Shown: positions 23,767 through 33,656, counted from the first letter of the stretch. The stretch is DNA of 64,000 nt from an uncultured Nitrospiraceae bacterium (GCA_937138415.1 CAKZPA010000034.1:43992-107991); one strand, 5' to 3'. Numbers and translations are program-made. Notes: generated from the letters alone by a model not told the origin.

Positions 23767-25683
23767 ATGGGCACCTATGACGAGATGTTCCGGAGAAGCA
23801 TAGAAGACCCCGAGGGATTCTGGGGCGAGGCGGCGCACGCGATCACGTGGCACAAAAAATGGGATGCGGTTCTCGACTCCTCGAACCCGCCCTTCTATCG
23901 TTGGTTCGTCGGAGGAGAACTCAATACGTGTTACAACGCCCTCGACCGGCACGTCGAAAACGGGAGGGGCGACCAGATCGCCCTCACCTACGATAGCCCC
24001 GTCACGAAAACCATCCGGAAATTCACCTATCGCGAGGTGCTCGACGGTGTCTCGCGCTTTGCGGGAGTTCTCAGGAATCTCGGCGTTGCCAAGGGCGACA
24101 CGGTCGTCATCTATATGCCGATGATCCCTGAAGCGGTCATCGCGATGCTCGCCTGCGCGCGCCTCGGCGCGGTTCACTCCGTCGTCTTCGGCGGATTCGC
24201 GCCGCACGAACTCGCCCTTCGGATCAACGATGCGAAACCGAACGTCGTCATCTCGGCCTCCGGCGCGGTGGAAGTGACCCGCCTCATCGAGTACAAGCCT
24301 CTCTTGAACAGGGCGATCGAGCTCGCGACCCACAAACCGGAGAAGTGCGTCATTTTTCAGCGGCCTTTCCTGAAGGCGGGGATGATCCAGAATCGGGATC
24401 TCGACTGGGAAGAACTCATGTCGAACGCCTCGCCCGTTCCGTGCGTTCCCGTGAACGCGACCGATCCCCTCTACATCCTCTATACGTCGGGGACGACAGG
24501 GAAACCGAAGGGCGTGGTTCGGGACAACGGGGGCCACGCGGTCGCGCTCAGGTGGAGCCTCGAGTACATCTACGACACGAAACCCGGCGAGGTTTACTGG
24601 GCGGCATCGGATGTGGGCTGGGTCGTCGGCCACTCATACATCGTTTACGGGCCGCTCCTCACCGGCTGCACGACCGTTCTCTACGAAGGCAAATCCGTCG
24701 GAACGCCGGATCCGGGCGCTTTCTGGAGGGTCATCTCCCAGCACGGTGTGAAAACCCTCTTCACCGCGCCCACAGCATTCCGGGCCATCAAGAAGGAAGA
24801 CCCGTCGGGCGAGCATATAAAAAAATACGATCTCTCGCAGTTCCGGTACCTCTTCCTCGCCGGCGAGCGGCTGGATCCCGATACCTACCACTGGGCGCAC
24901 AACCTGCTGAAAAAACCGGTGATCGACCACTGGTGGCAGACCGAGACGGGCTGGCCGATCGCGGCGAATTGCCTCGGGATCGAGCACTTTCCGGTGAAAC
25001 CCGGCTCGTGCACGAAGCCGGTGCCCGGGTACGATGTGCGCGTCATCGACAACCTCGGGAATCCTGTCAAAGCGAGAGAGGAGGGATTGGTCGTCGTCAA
25101 ACTCCCTCTCCCGCCCGGCACCCTGCCGTCCCTCTGGAAAGCCGACGAACGGTTCGTCGAGTCCTACATGAAGATCTTCCCTGGATACTACTTCACGAGC
25201 GACGGCGGTTTCTTCGATGAGGACGGCTACGTGCACATCATGGGCAGGGTCGACGATGTGATCAATGTCGCGGGCCATCGCCTCTCAACGGGCGCCATGG
25301 AGGAAGTCATCGCACAGCACAAAGACGTCGCCGAATGCGCGGTCATCGGCGCGAAAGATTCGCTCAAGGGGCAACTCCCCGTCGGCCTCGTCGTCTTGAA
25401 AGCAGGCGTCATCAGGGAAGAAGAAGAGCTGAAACGTGAGCTCGTGCAGATGATACGGAATGAAATCGGTCCGATCGCGTGCTTCAAGGAAGCGATCATC
25501 GTGACGAGACTGCCGAAAACCCGCTCGGGCAAAATCCTGCGGAGCACGATCAGGAAAATCGCCGACGGGCAGGAATACGCAATCCCGTCGACGATCGACG
25601 ATCCTTCGATTCTCGCGGAGATCGAGGAAGGGCTCAAAAGGATCGGCTACGCGCAAAGGGACGTGCGGCGCAGCCCGTGGTGA
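23767..25683 (+). CDS. Propionyl-/acetyl-CoA synthetase (AMP-forming, PrpE/ACSS3-like)
   Basis: 638 residues, the length of AcsA/PrpE. Adenylation motifs: YTSGTTGKPKGVV near 238-250 (P-loop), WQTETGW near 392-398, YFTSDGGFFDEDGYVHIMGR near 477 and the catalytic Lys in LPKTRSGKILRSTIRK near 590-605. The substrate-pocket pattern and RDNGGHAVALRWS favour PrpE-like propionate ligases over AcsA, but acetate or other short acids cannot be excluded. AAGGAGG lies 6 nt before ATG, with a TATGATAAGAT promoter region near 23723. Its last 50 nt overlap the convergent radical SAM gene. Confidence 0.9.
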   Translation: MGTYDEMFRRSIEDPEGFWGEAAHAITWHKKWDAVLDSSNPPFYRWFVGGELNTCYNALDRHVENGRGDQIALTYDSPVTKTIRKFTYREVLDGVSRFAGVLRNLGVAKGDTVVIYMPMIPEAVIAMLACARLGAVHSVVFGGFAPHELALRINDAKPNVVISASGAVEVTRLIEYKPLLNRAIELATHKPEKCVIFQRPFLKAGMIQNRDLDWEELMSNASPVPCVPVNATDPLYILYTSGTTGKPKGVVRDNGGHAVALRWSLEYIYDTKPGEVYWAASDVGWVVGHSYIVYGPLLTGCTTVLYEGKSVGTPDPGAFWRVISQHGVKTLFTAPTAFRAIKKEDPSGEHIKKYDLSQFRYLFLAGERLDPDTYHWAHNLLKKPVIDHWWQTETGWPIAANCLGIEHFPVKPGSCTKPVPGYDVRVIDNLGNPVKAREEGLVVVKLPLPPGTLPSLWKADERFVESYMKIFPGYYFTSDGGFFDEDGYVHIMGRVDDVINVAGHRLSTGAMEEVIAQHKDVAECAVIGAKDSLKGQLPVGLVVLKAGVIREEEELKRELVQMIRNEIGPIACFKEAIIVTRLPKTRSGKILRSTIRKIADGQEYAIPSTIDDPSILAEIEEGLKRIGYAQRDVRRSPW

Positions 25684-26632
25684 CCTCTGCTCGTGCCGTC
25701 TTCCCCTGCCAGCCATCCCGTGCGGCGAGTGCCCGCTCGATGTCGAGGAGAATCTGCTGCTTGGTCCGATTCCAGACGGGGGCGATCAACAGGTCTTCGG
25801 GAGCTTCCGCGAAGAGCCTCTGCACAGCGATGCGCGGCGAGAGCCGCTCGAGAAAGTCGACGATGAAGCGGCAATATTCGTCGTAATCGAACACGTGAAA
25901 CGGGCGTTCCCGGTAGATGAGAGCGAGCGGTGTGCCGCGGATGACCTGGAGATGGTGAATTTTGAGGAACGTGACGGGAAGATCCGATAGCGCATCCGCC
26001 ATGGCGAGCATCTCTTCGCGCGTCTCCGTCGGACAGCCTGCGATGACGTGGGCACCGATAGCGATACCCCTGTCGCGCGTCAATTCCAGCGCCTTTAAAA
26101 AAGAAGCGTAGTCGTGCCCGCGGTTCAAGAATGCGAGCGTCTTATCGTGAATCGATTGCACGCCGTATTCGACGAGGATGAAAGCGTTTCGAGCGAGTGT
26201 CTCGAGGAGTCGTATCTTCTCCTCGTCGACGGCATCGGGTCGGGTTCCGATCGCGAGCCCCACGACCCCGGGGAAGGACAGCGCTTCACGGTAGAGCTTT
26301 TCGAGGACGGCGACGGGAGCGTGGGTATTCGTGGAAGGCTGAAAATAGACGATGAACGCGTTGGCCTTGTACTTCTTCCGCGCCCGCTCGATGCCGATTC
26401 GTATCTGATCGCTCATCGGTCGAGACGGCTCGCAGGAGCGGGGCCTGTAACTGTCGGCATTGCAGAATATGCATCCTCCGGTGCCGACCGTGCCGTCCCT
26501 GTTGGGACAGGGGAACCCCGCATCGACGCTGATCGTGCGGACCGGCTCGCCGAACCGTTCCTTCACATAAGAGCTGAAGGCGTTATATCGCTTGAGGTCG
26601 CCTCTATGATCCTTCTGTCGCCGTCGCTCCAT
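25634..26632 (-). CDS. TIGR01212 (YhcC-like) radical SAM protein
   Basis: 332 residues. N-terminal cluster motif CPNRDGTVGTGGCIFC (C-x11-C-x2-C, as in this family and unlike the classical CxxxCxxC), preceded by RYNAFSSYVKERFGEPVRTI. Further family segments are YFQPSTNTHAP, GLAIGTRPDAV, LVEYGVQSIHDKTL, GAHVIAGCPTE and FLKIHHLQVIRGTPLA. It uses an Fe4S4 cluster and SAM; the reaction of the family is unknown to me. It overlaps the Lon-like gene by 29 nt at its start and the CoA ligase at its end. Confidence 0.92.
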   Translation of the reverse strand: MERRRQKDHRGDLKRYNAFSSYVKERFGEPVRTISVDAGFPCPNRDGTVGTGGCIFCNADSYRPRSCEPSRPMSDQIRIGIERARKKYKANAFIVYFQPSTNTHAPVAVLEKLYREALSFPGVVGLAIGTRPDAVDEEKIRLLETLARNAFILVEYGVQSIHDKTLAFLNRGHDYASFLKALELTRDRGIAIGAHVIAGCPTETREEMLAMADALSDLPVTFLKIHHLQVIRGTPLALIYRERPFHVFDYDEYCRFIVDFLERLSPRIAVQRLFAEAPEDLLIAPVWNRTKQQILLDIERALAARDGWQGKTARAEVTTGCAARPFARSRSF

Positions 26633-29039
26633 AATCCTTCATCTTGCGGGCGTACGCACGGAGACGCTCGTCGACCAGGTAGTTCACCGTGCCTTCCGGA
26701 TAAGAACCGTCACTCCGGCGCTGTCCCGCCGGCATTCCCGTCAGAATTTCGATCCCCTCGTCAATCGTCTTCACTGCATATATGTGGAATATGCCGTTCC
26801 TGACCGCCTCCACCACGTCCTCCCGCAGCATGAGGTTCCTCACGTTCTGATGCGGGATCATGACGCCCTGTCGGCCGGTGAGTCCTTTCGCGGCGCAGAC
26901 ATCGTAGAACCCTTCGATCTTCTGGTTCACCCCTCCGATCGGCTGAACCTCTCCCTTCTGATTGACTGACCCCGTGACGGCGATATCCTGGCGGATGGGA
27001 ACCTCGGAAAGGCTCGAGAGGATCGCATAGAGTTCGGTCGAGGAAGCGCTGTCACCCTCGACACCGGAATAGGACTGTTCGAAGCAGAGGCTCGCCGAGA
27101 GCGAAAGCGGGGAATCCTGCGCGTACTTCCATCCCAGGTATCCCGAGAGGATGAGCACCCCTTTATCGTGGATGCGGCCGCTCAACTGGGCCTCTCGCTC
27201 GATATTGATGACACCGCGCCGTCCGACAAAGGTTCGCGCGGTGATTCGGTTCGGACGTCCAAAACTGAACGTGCCGAGATTGTACACGGAGAGGCCGTTC
27301 ACCTGCCCGACCACGGATCCTTCCACATCGACCATAATGGTGCCGTCGAGAATCATGCGGCGAATGCGTTCGGCGATCAAATCGAGACGATGAATCTTCT
27401 CTCGAACCGCTCTCTCGACGTGTTCCCCATAAATCATGGCCGTGCCCGATTGTCTGGCCCAGTAATCGGCCTCGATGAGGAGATCCTTGAGGGGACCGAA
27501 CCTCGCCGACAGTCTTTCCTGATCCCCCGCGGCCCTCGCCGCATACTCGATTACCTTGCAGACGCCGCTCCGCGCGAACGGTAGGAGTTTTTCGTCATCA
27601 CAGCACGAGCGGACATAGCAGGCGAAGGACCGCAGATTTTCTTCGGTCCGCTCCATCTGGGAATCGAAGTCCGCTTTGACCTTGAACATCTCCCAAAAAT
27701 CTTCGTCGTAAACGGTCAGGAGTTGGTAAATCTCGTCTTCGCCCATCACGATCACCTTGAAATCGACGGGCATGGGTTGAGGCCGCATACCCTGTGGAGC
27801 GAGAAATCCGAACTGATCCCACGGGTCCTCGACCCGGACCTCTTTCGTCTTGATGACCCGCTTCAGTCCCTCCCAGACCCCGCCATGCATGAGCACGTCG
27901 CGAATGTTGAGGACGAGATACCCGCCGTTGGCCGCCTGCACGGCCCCTGCCTTGATCATGGTGTGATCGCTCACATAGGTACCCATCAAGGCCCGGCGCT
28001 CGATCTTCCCGAACATGTTAAACCAGTTCGGGTTCGGTTCAAAAATGATCGGCGGGCCGCTGACCGCGCTATTGTCGACAAAGAGGTTCACTCTGTATGC
28101 CAGGAACGCGTCGCCCTGGAATGGAGGCGCACCGAGGCCCTGGGCAGACGGAAGCCCCTGCAGGAAGCTATCCAATTTCGTGAGCGTGTACTCCTTCATT
28201 TCGGAAAGGAACCCGACGATATCGGGGTACGCCGCGTAGATCGAGAACACTTCGGAAAACGGACGCTCGATCGCGAACCGTCCCGCTTTCAGTTCGATCT
28301 CCCTCATCTTTTCGGCGATTTCTCCTTCGAGCTCCTTGAGGTACGTGAATGTCTCGTCGACCCGCTTCATGATTCCGAGGCGTCTCGATTCGATCTCGGC
28401 CCTCTCTTCTTCCGGCAGCTTCAGGAACTCTTCCCTCGAAAGCGGACTCCCCTCACGCAGGGGGACAACGGCAGCGCCCATCGGCGAAGGCTCGACGAGG
28501 AGCCCTTTCGCCGCGGCTTCCTTCTCCAGTGCATCGATCGCGCGCTGATATTTGCGCTGGTGTTCCTCCATGATTTCCTGTTTTTTCTTGCTATACTCCT
28601 CGCTGCCAAATGTCCGAGGAATCACCTCTCTCAGTGTTTTGAGGAGGGTTTCGATCCTGGACACAAACTCCTTCCCCATCCCCTGCGGTAATCTGAGAAT
28701 CTTCGGCTGGTCGGGAGCCGCAAAGTTAAAGACGTAACACCAGTCATGAACGTCATACGAAAAGCCTTGCGCCTTCCTCTCCTCGATGAACTTCCTCAGG
28801 CACGCTTGTATGGTCGATGCTTTTCCAGTCCCGGTAAGTCCCGTCAGGAAAAGGTTGTAGCCGCCCCTGCCCACCGCGAGACCGAACGTGATGGCATCGA
28901 TCGCTCTCCCCTGACCGATGAATCCTTTTAACGGCTCGATATCGGACGTGCACTCGAACTGGAAGAGATCATCCGGGCATGTCCACCGCAATCTTTCGAC
29001 GGGCACAGCGTACTTTTCCGCAGAAATTGACTCCCCCAT
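26604..29039 (-). CDS. Lon-like ATP-dependent protease (AAA_32/Lon_C family)
   Basis: 811 residues from ATG at 29039; AAGGAG is 6 nt upstream, and the upstream in-frame ATG at 29066 follows no such site. Walker A near 66-74 (GLTGTGKAS). A long coiled insertion at about 150-290 (KKKQEIMEEHQRKYQRA and following) replaces the classical Lon N-domain. Walker B/sensor parts are in GGYLVLNIRDVLMHGG. The Lon_C protease domain after about 590 has the Ser of GDSASSTELYAIL and the Lys of VNQKIEGF as catalytic dyad. Cytoplasmic quality-control protease. Confidence 0.92.
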   Translation of the reverse strand: MGESISAEKYAVPVERLRWTCPDDLFQFECTSDIEPLKGFIGQGRAIDAITFGLAVGRGGYNLFLTGLTGTGKASTIQACLRKFIEERKAQGFSYDVHDWCYVFNFAAPDQPKILRLPQGMGKEFVSRIETLLKTLREVIPRTFGSEEYSKKKQEIMEEHQRKYQRAIDALEKEAAAKGLLVEPSPMGAAVVPLREGSPLSREEFLKLPEEERAEIESRRLGIMKRVDETFTYLKELEGEIAEKMREIELKAGRFAIERPFSEVFSIYAAYPDIVGFLSEMKEYTLTKLDSFLQGLPSAQGLGAPPFQGDAFLAYRVNLFVDNSAVSGPPIIFEPNPNWFNMFGKIERRALMGTYVSDHTMIKAGAVQAANGGYLVLNIRDVLMHGGVWEGLKRVIKTKEVRVEDPWDQFGFLAPQGMRPQPMPVDFKVIVMGEDEIYQLLTVYDEDFWEMFKVKADFDSQMERTEENLRSFACYVRSCCDDEKLLPFARSGVCKVIEYAARAAGDQERLSARFGPLKDLLIEADYWARQSGTAMIYGEHVERAVREKIHRLDLIAERIRRMILDGTIMVDVEGSVVGQVNGLSVYNLGTFSFGRPNRITARTFVGRRGVINIEREAQLSGRIHDKGVLILSGYLGWKYAQDSPLSLSASLCFEQSYSGVEGDSASSTELYAILSSLSEVPIRQDIAVTGSVNQKGEVQPIGGVNQKIEGFYDVCAAKGLTGRQGVMIPHQNVRNLMLREDVVEAVRNGIFHIYAVKTIDEGIEILTGMPAGQRRSDGSYPEGTVNYLVDERLRAYARKMKDYGATATEGS

Positions 29040-29223
29040 CTTCAACTCCTTCTTTTTTTTGCACATTATAGCACGATATCTCGCTCACTCTTACGGAAGA
29101 ACGCCGACAGAGTGGTGCCGCTCATCGGGCGCTGTGCGGATCGTCACCATGATTTTTCCCCATATCTCTGCTATACTGCTATACTTTTTAATGCGCATAT
29201 CGCCGACGGTAACGAGACGTAGT

Positions 29224-29775
29224 ATGCGACGCGTTGACAAGAAATCTATACGGAAGAGACAGCTTCTTGCCGCGGCGGAAAAAATAAAGCTCCTCGTCCT
29301 CGACGTCGATGGTGTCCTCACGGACGGCAGTATCATTCTCGACGATCAGGGGAACGAACTGAAGGCGTTTCACGTCCGTGACGGGCACGGGATAAAAATG
29401 GTCATGAGAGCGGGCATTCAGGTCGCCCTCATTACCGGGAGAAAATCCGAGGTTGTGCGGAGAAGAGCGCTCGAACTCGGCATCACCGACGTTTTTCAGA
29501 AATGCCTCGACAAGAAACAGGCGTACGACCGGCTCGCGAAAAAATACGCTCTCGAGGACGCCGAAATCGCGTACATCGGCGATGACGTCATCGATATCCC
29601 GGTCCTCAGAAAATCCGGGTTTCCCGTCGCTGTGGCCGACGCGGACGAGACCACGAAGCGCTTTGCCCTTTTCGTCACGAAAAAAGGCGGGGGAAAGGGG
29701 GCGGTGAGAGAATTCTGCGATTTTCTCTTGAAGGCAAAAGGACTGTGGGAGGATGCCGTCCATGGCGACGCTTAA
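29224..29775 (+). CDS. kdsC: 3-deoxy-D-manno-octulosonate-8-phosphate phosphatase (KdsC), HAD family
   Basis: 183 residues. HAD motif I LLVLDVDGVLTDGSI with the DxD nucleophile/acid pair, motif II LITGRKSEVV, motif III Lys in CLDKKQAYDRL, motif IV YIGDDVIDIPVL. No cap domain, as expected for the KdsC tetramer. It removes phosphate from Kdo-8-P in lipopolysaccharide synthesis, so the organism is diderm. The start at 29224 is preferred over one at 29191 because two TATACT-like -10 hexamers lie at about 29169-29180. It overlaps pgsA by 14 nt. kdsA/kdsB are not in the window. Confidence 0.9.
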   Translation: MRRVDKKSIRKRQLLAAAEKIKLLVLDVDGVLTDGSIILDDQGNELKAFHVRDGHGIKMVMRAGIQVALITGRKSEVVRRRALELGITDVFQKCLDKKQAYDRLAKKYALEDAEIAYIGDDVIDIPVLRKSGFPVAVADADETTKRFALFVTKKGGGKGAVREFCDFLLKAKGLWEDAVHGDA

Positions 29776-30298
29776 ACTGAATGTTCCGACCATCCTGACC
29801 TTGAGCAGAATCGTCCTCATCCCCATCTTCATCCTGACGGTCTATATGCACCCGTTTTGGGGGGCGCTCATCTTCGGGGTCGCCTCCCTCACCGATTTCC
29901 TCGATGGCTACCTTGCGCGGCGCTCCGGAGAGATCACGAAATTCGGCGTCATCCTCGATCCGATCGCTGATAAATTCCTCGTGATATCCGCGCTCATCGT
30001 GCTCGTCGACATGGCGCGGCTGCCGGCCTGGATAGCCATCGCCATTATCGCGAGAGAATTCCTCGTCACCGGGCTGAGGGTCGTCGCCCTCTCGAAGGAC
30101 ATCGTCATCGCCGCTGAGCTGGGGGGCAAGATCAAAACGGCGACACAGATAACGGCGATACTGTGCCTGATACTCAATTTCAGCCTGTGGGGCATCGATT
30201 TTTACGACATTGGCATCGTTCTCATCTGGATCGCGCTCGTCGTCTCCGTCGTCTCGGGTATCCAGTATACGGCATCGTTCGGCAAACAGATGAAATAG
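29762..30298 (+). CDS. pgsA: CDP-diacylglycerol-glycerol-3-phosphate 3-phosphatidyltransferase
   Basis: 178 residues, four or more membrane helices. The CDP-alcohol phosphotransferase signature reads DFLDGYLARRSGEITKFGVI continuing LDPIADK (D-x2-DG-x2-AR-x9-G-x3-D-x3-D). It makes phosphatidylglycerophosphate. The start at 29762 is chosen because GGGAGG directly abuts the earlier ATG at 29753 but is 9 nt from this one. It sits between kdsC and plsY, an envelope-lipid cluster. Confidence 0.95.
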   Translation: MATLKLNVPTILTLSRIVLIPIFILTVYMHPFWGALIFGVASLTDFLDGYLARRSGEITKFGVILDPIADKFLVISALIVLVDMARLPAWIAIAIIAREFLVTGLRVVALSKDIVIAAELGGKIKTATQITAILCLILNFSLWGIDFYDIGIVLIWIALVVSVVSGIQYTASFGKQMK

Positions 30299-30304
30299 CG
30301 GTTT

Positions 30305-30898
30305 ATGGGAACATTGCTCCTCCTTGTCATCGTCGCTTTCGTTCTCGGGTCGATCCCCTTTGGTATAATAACGGCACGAGCGAAGGGCATCGATCTCAAG
30401 AAAGTCGGGAGCGGAAATATCGGGGCAACGAATGTGCTCCGTTCACTCGGGAGATGGCCGGCCGTGATAACCCTCGCGGGCGATATGCTCAAGGGGACGG
30501 CGGCCGTCGCGCTGGCGAGGGTCGCCGGCGTCGAACCTGTCTATGAAGGGTTCATCGGTATCGCGGCGATTTTAGGTCACAACTATTCCGTATTTCTCGG
30601 ATTTCGCGGTGGCAAGGGGGTTGCAGCAAGTTTTGGCGTCCTCCTCATATACCTGCCCTCCGGGGCCCTGTTGAGTCTTGCCATCTGGCTTATCATCGTT
30701 CTCCTGACGCGGTACTCGTCCCTTGGTGCGATCGTCTCGTTCGCTCTCCTCCCTGTGTGGGTTTTCCTCCTCGAGGCCCAGGATCGAACAAAATTGCTCG
30801 TTTCTGCCCTCATTTCCTTTTTTATCATCATCCGGCACATCGATAACATCAAGCGCCTCGTGCAGGGAACTGAGCGGAAAATCGGGCAGCGCGGATGA
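30305..30898 (+). CDS. plsY: Acyl-phosphate glycerol-3-phosphate acyltransferase PlsY
   Basis: 197 residues with about five membrane segments. Family motifs: GSIPFGIITARAKGIDLKKV, GSGNIGATNVLRSLG and GHNYSVFLGFRGGKGVAAS. It acylates glycerol-3-phosphate from acyl-phosphate at the inner membrane, the first step of phospholipid synthesis. It starts 6 nt after pgsA and its stop overlaps the next gene's ATG (ATGA). Confidence 0.96.
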   Translation: MGTLLLLVIVAFVLGSIPFGIITARAKGIDLKKVGSGNIGATNVLRSLGRWPAVITLAGDMLKGTAAVALARVAGVEPVYEGFIGIAAILGHNYSVFLGFRGGKGVAASFGVLLIYLPSGALLSLAIWLIIVLLTRYSSLGAIVSFALLPVWVFLLEAQDRTKLLVSALISFFIIIRHIDNIKRLVQGTERKIGQRG

Positions 30899-32559
30899 AC
30901 CGATCCCTTGTCATTCTTCTGGCCATGTTGTGTTTCATGCCCCGGGGATCCGTCGCCGGCGACCTCTACGAAGAACGGTTGAACCGCGGAATACGAAATA
31001 CGGACCCGTATGCGTTTCTCCTCATCAGCTCCTCGCGGAGCGAAAAAGAACGCGCTGACTCTCTGCTCCATGAAGCCCGAAAATACGCCCCCGACCTCCC
31101 CGCGACGTATTTCGAGATCGCGAAGAGGACCTTATCGCTCTCCCCCGCTTCTCTGTTCGAAGCGGTCGACTACACAATTCAGGGCATTGCCGCTTACGGA
31201 AGGAACTTCTGGTGGTCCTTCATGATGGCGGCATCCGTTTTTGTGGCCGCGATCCTGTCCTTCTTCGCGTCCCTGATCGTCCTCTTCGGACTCAGGCTGC
31301 CCCAGGATCTCCCTTTGCTCGCCCACGACATGGCGGAAAAGCGCGCGAAAGCGATCCTGCTGCTCATCCTGGTGATCGGCTTCTTCGGCCCGCTCTTTCT
31401 CTTTGCCGGCATCCTTACCCTCATCAGTTTCTACCAGAAGAAACGCGACCGGCTCCTCCTCGCGACGTACATCGCGCTCCTCCTCGTCTCGCCGTGGGTC
31501 TGTAAAACCGCCTCGACGTTCCTGTACGCTCCCGTTTCGGGACCACTCAAAGCGATTGTCGCGGTGAACGAGTCCCGCGACAACAGCGCCGCACTCTCCC
31601 TGCGCACCGGCCAGACCACCGCCGAGCAGTTCTCCTACGGCCTCGCCCTCAAACGCGAAGGGGAATACGGCGAAGCGCGTGGTGTCTATGAGAGGCTCAT
31701 CCGCATGGCTCCGGACGCGCGGACATACAACAACCTCGCGAACATTTACGTGGCGCTCAACGATTTCGATCGGGCCAAAGAGTTGTACCTGAAATCGCGC
31801 GACTACGGGCCTCTCCCCTCGACACTCTACAATCTCAGCCAGGTTTACCGGGAGACGCTCGATTTCGAAAAAGGGGAAGAGTGGTTTCTGGCGGCGCAAA
31901 AGATGGATCCTTCCGCGGTATCGCGGTACCGATCCGTCTATAGCAGGCACCCGAACCGCTTCGTTATCGACGAAACCCTCTCGCAAGGGGAATTGTCTGC
32001 GTACGCCCGCTCGCGAACGAAGAAATTCCTCACCGCGGGATTCTTTTTCGTCCCGCCGGTTACCGCTCCTTTTATCGGACTTGTCCTGGCGGCAGCCGTT
32101 TTTTTCCTGTCCAAGTATTTCACGCCGTGGGCGTACCGTTGCAGCCGTTGCGGCAAGATCCTTTGTTCGAAGTGCGAAAAACGTCTCCTCTGGGGGCAAA
32201 TGTGCGGCCAGTGCTACGGTTCCCTCGTCAAACTCGATGAATTCGACGCGAAGGAGCGGATCGCCCGACTCCTCGCCGTCTACGAGCACCAGCGGAGGAG
32301 GCGCTGGAGGATGAAACTCATCGCCCTCCTCCTCCCCGGTGGCGGTCTCATCTACGGCGGCGATCTCCTCTACGGATTCTCGTTCCTCTGGATTTTCCTT
32401 TTTGCGTGTCTCCTGCCTCTCCTCAACTCGTTCTTCTCTGTCGGCATGTACCACTTCACGCACGTGTGGCTGAATGTGGGCGCGGTCGCACTCGCGATTG
32501 TCCTCTACGTCATATCCAACGTCGTGACGAGAAGGAGGCTCGCGAAAGGATGGCTTTAG
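30895..32559 (+). CDS. Membrane protein with TPR-like repeats and a zinc ribbon
   Basis: 554 residues. Signal or first membrane helix at 1-21, then a helical periplasmic part, two membrane helices near 103-185, TPR-like helices at about 240-340 (YGEARGVYERLIRMAPDART, ANIYVALNDFDRAKELYLKS), another membrane helix near 380-400 and a zinc ribbon CSRCGKILCSKCEKRL with CGQC at about 415-440. The C-terminus has two or three hydrophobic segments. The family is unnamed. It is coupled to plsY (ATGA) and overlaps the next gene by 10 nt, so it belongs to this envelope operon, perhaps as an assembly scaffold. Confidence 0.8.
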   Translation: MNRSLVILLAMLCFMPRGSVAGDLYEERLNRGIRNTDPYAFLLISSSRSEKERADSLLHEARKYAPDLPATYFEIAKRTLSLSPASLFEAVDYTIQGIAAYGRNFWWSFMMAASVFVAAILSFFASLIVLFGLRLPQDLPLLAHDMAEKRAKAILLLILVIGFFGPLFLFAGILTLISFYQKKRDRLLLATYIALLLVSPWVCKTASTFLYAPVSGPLKAIVAVNESRDNSAALSLRTGQTTAEQFSYGLALKREGEYGEARGVYERLIRMAPDARTYNNLANIYVALNDFDRAKELYLKSRDYGPLPSTLYNLSQVYRETLDFEKGEEWFLAAQKMDPSAVSRYRSVYSRHPNRFVIDETLSQGELSAYARSRTKKFLTAGFFFVPPVTAPFIGLVLAAAVFFLSKYFTPWAYRCSRCGKILCSKCEKRLLWGQMCGQCYGSLVKLDEFDAKERIARLLAVYEHQRRRRWRMKLIALLLPGGGLIYGGDLLYGFSFLWIFLFACLLPLLNSFFSVGMYHFTHVWLNVGAVALAIVLYVISNVVTRRRLAKGWL

Positions 32560-33599
32560 AAGGATCTCTCAGAGACTTCGGCCTCGCTGACATTCTCCAA
32601 TTGATCTTTTTCCAGCGGAAGACCGGCGTTCTCACGCTCGAAAGCAGACTCGACAAGATCCGCATTCTCTTCATCGACGGGCATATCGTCGGAGCGGATT
32701 CGAAGCGGAGGACGGAGGCAATCCGTCTCGGAAAGATCCTCATCAAAAAAGGTTTGATCAGAGAAGGGGATCTCGAGAGCCTCCTCGAAGACCAACAGAA
32801 ATCGAATCTCCGGCTCGGCAGTTTTCTCGTGCGGAATGGGTACGCGAGAAGAGAAGATATCGCAGAGGTTCTCGAAGGCCAGATAAAAGAGACCGTTATC
32901 CAGCTTTTCGGCTGGAAGGAGGGCTCCTACGAATTTGTCCCTCAAGCGATCCCCGTGGACAAAGAACTTCCCATCTCGATCGACACGCAACACCTTCTCA
33001 TGGAAGCATTGAGGATCGTCGATGAATGGACGCTCATCGAAGGCAAGATCACGCTCGATACGGTGTTCGTCCGGGAGAGCGACGAAACGTCCGGTCTCTC
33101 GGACACGGAGAGAGAGATCCTTCTCCTCGTCGATGGTGACAATGATGTGAGCACCGTCATCGATATGAGCGGGAGAGATGACTTCGAGGTTTCGAAGACC
33201 CTCGTCTCTCTGGCGGAGAGGGGTATCATCAGAGCGAGAGAGTTTGCACCCGTCGCCACGGGCATGTCTGCCGTCGAAGCGAGGAAGATCCCTCTCGTGC
33301 TTCGAGTGCTTCCGGCCGCCGCGATTGTTCTGGGGTTACTCCTCTCCGTCGCGGTCGTGCTGTATCAGTCCCGCGACAGTATCAAAACGTTCCGCACCGC
33401 GAAGGCGGTCGATGAGATGAAGGTCCTCCTCGCCGCGCACAAATTCGCGCACGGATCGTATCCCGCGTCGATCGAACTCGTCGGGAACGCCGTCGATGCC
33501 TGGGGCATTCCGTACAGGTACCAACGGACCGCCGATTCTTTTTCGCTTTTCAGTGTGGGGCCGGACGGGCGCGAGGGCACCGACGACGATATCTATTGA
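32550..33599 (+). CDS. DUF4388 protein fused to a GspG-like pseudopilin segment
   Basis: 349 residues from ATG at 32550. N-terminal DUF4388 (PATAN-like): MALEGSLRDFGLADILQLIF then QRKTGVLTLESRLDKIRILF, and a second helical part to about 150 resembling an MglA/GspE N-terminal-like domain. Membrane helix near 252-275 (LPAAAIVLGLLLSVAVVLYQ). The C-terminal 70 residues read KAVDEMKVLLAAHKFAHGSY, AVDAWGIPYRYQ and FSVGPDGREGTDDDI, closely like the C-terminal domain of type II secretion major pseudopilins, with the Asp-rich calcium loop. It is translationally coupled to the TPR gene. Confidence 0.8.
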   Translation: MALEGSLRDFGLADILQLIFFQRKTGVLTLESRLDKIRILFIDGHIVGADSKRRTEAIRLGKILIKKGLIREGDLESLLEDQQKSNLRLGSFLVRNGYARREDIAEVLEGQIKETVIQLFGWKEGSYEFVPQAIPVDKELPISIDTQHLLMEALRIVDEWTLIEGKITLDTVFVRESDETSGLSDTEREILLLVDGDNDVSTVIDMSGRDDFEVSKTLVSLAERGIIRAREFAPVATGMSAVEARKIPLVLRVLPAAAIVLGLLLSVAVVLYQSRDSIKTFRTAKAVDEMKVLLAAHKFAHGSYPASIELVGNAVDAWGIPYRYQRTADSFSLFSVGPDGREGTDDDIY

Positions 33600-33656
33600 C
33601 GTGGGACCGCATTTCGTGGCACCCGCGACGAGCCATGTCCATGCAATAAAGAACCG

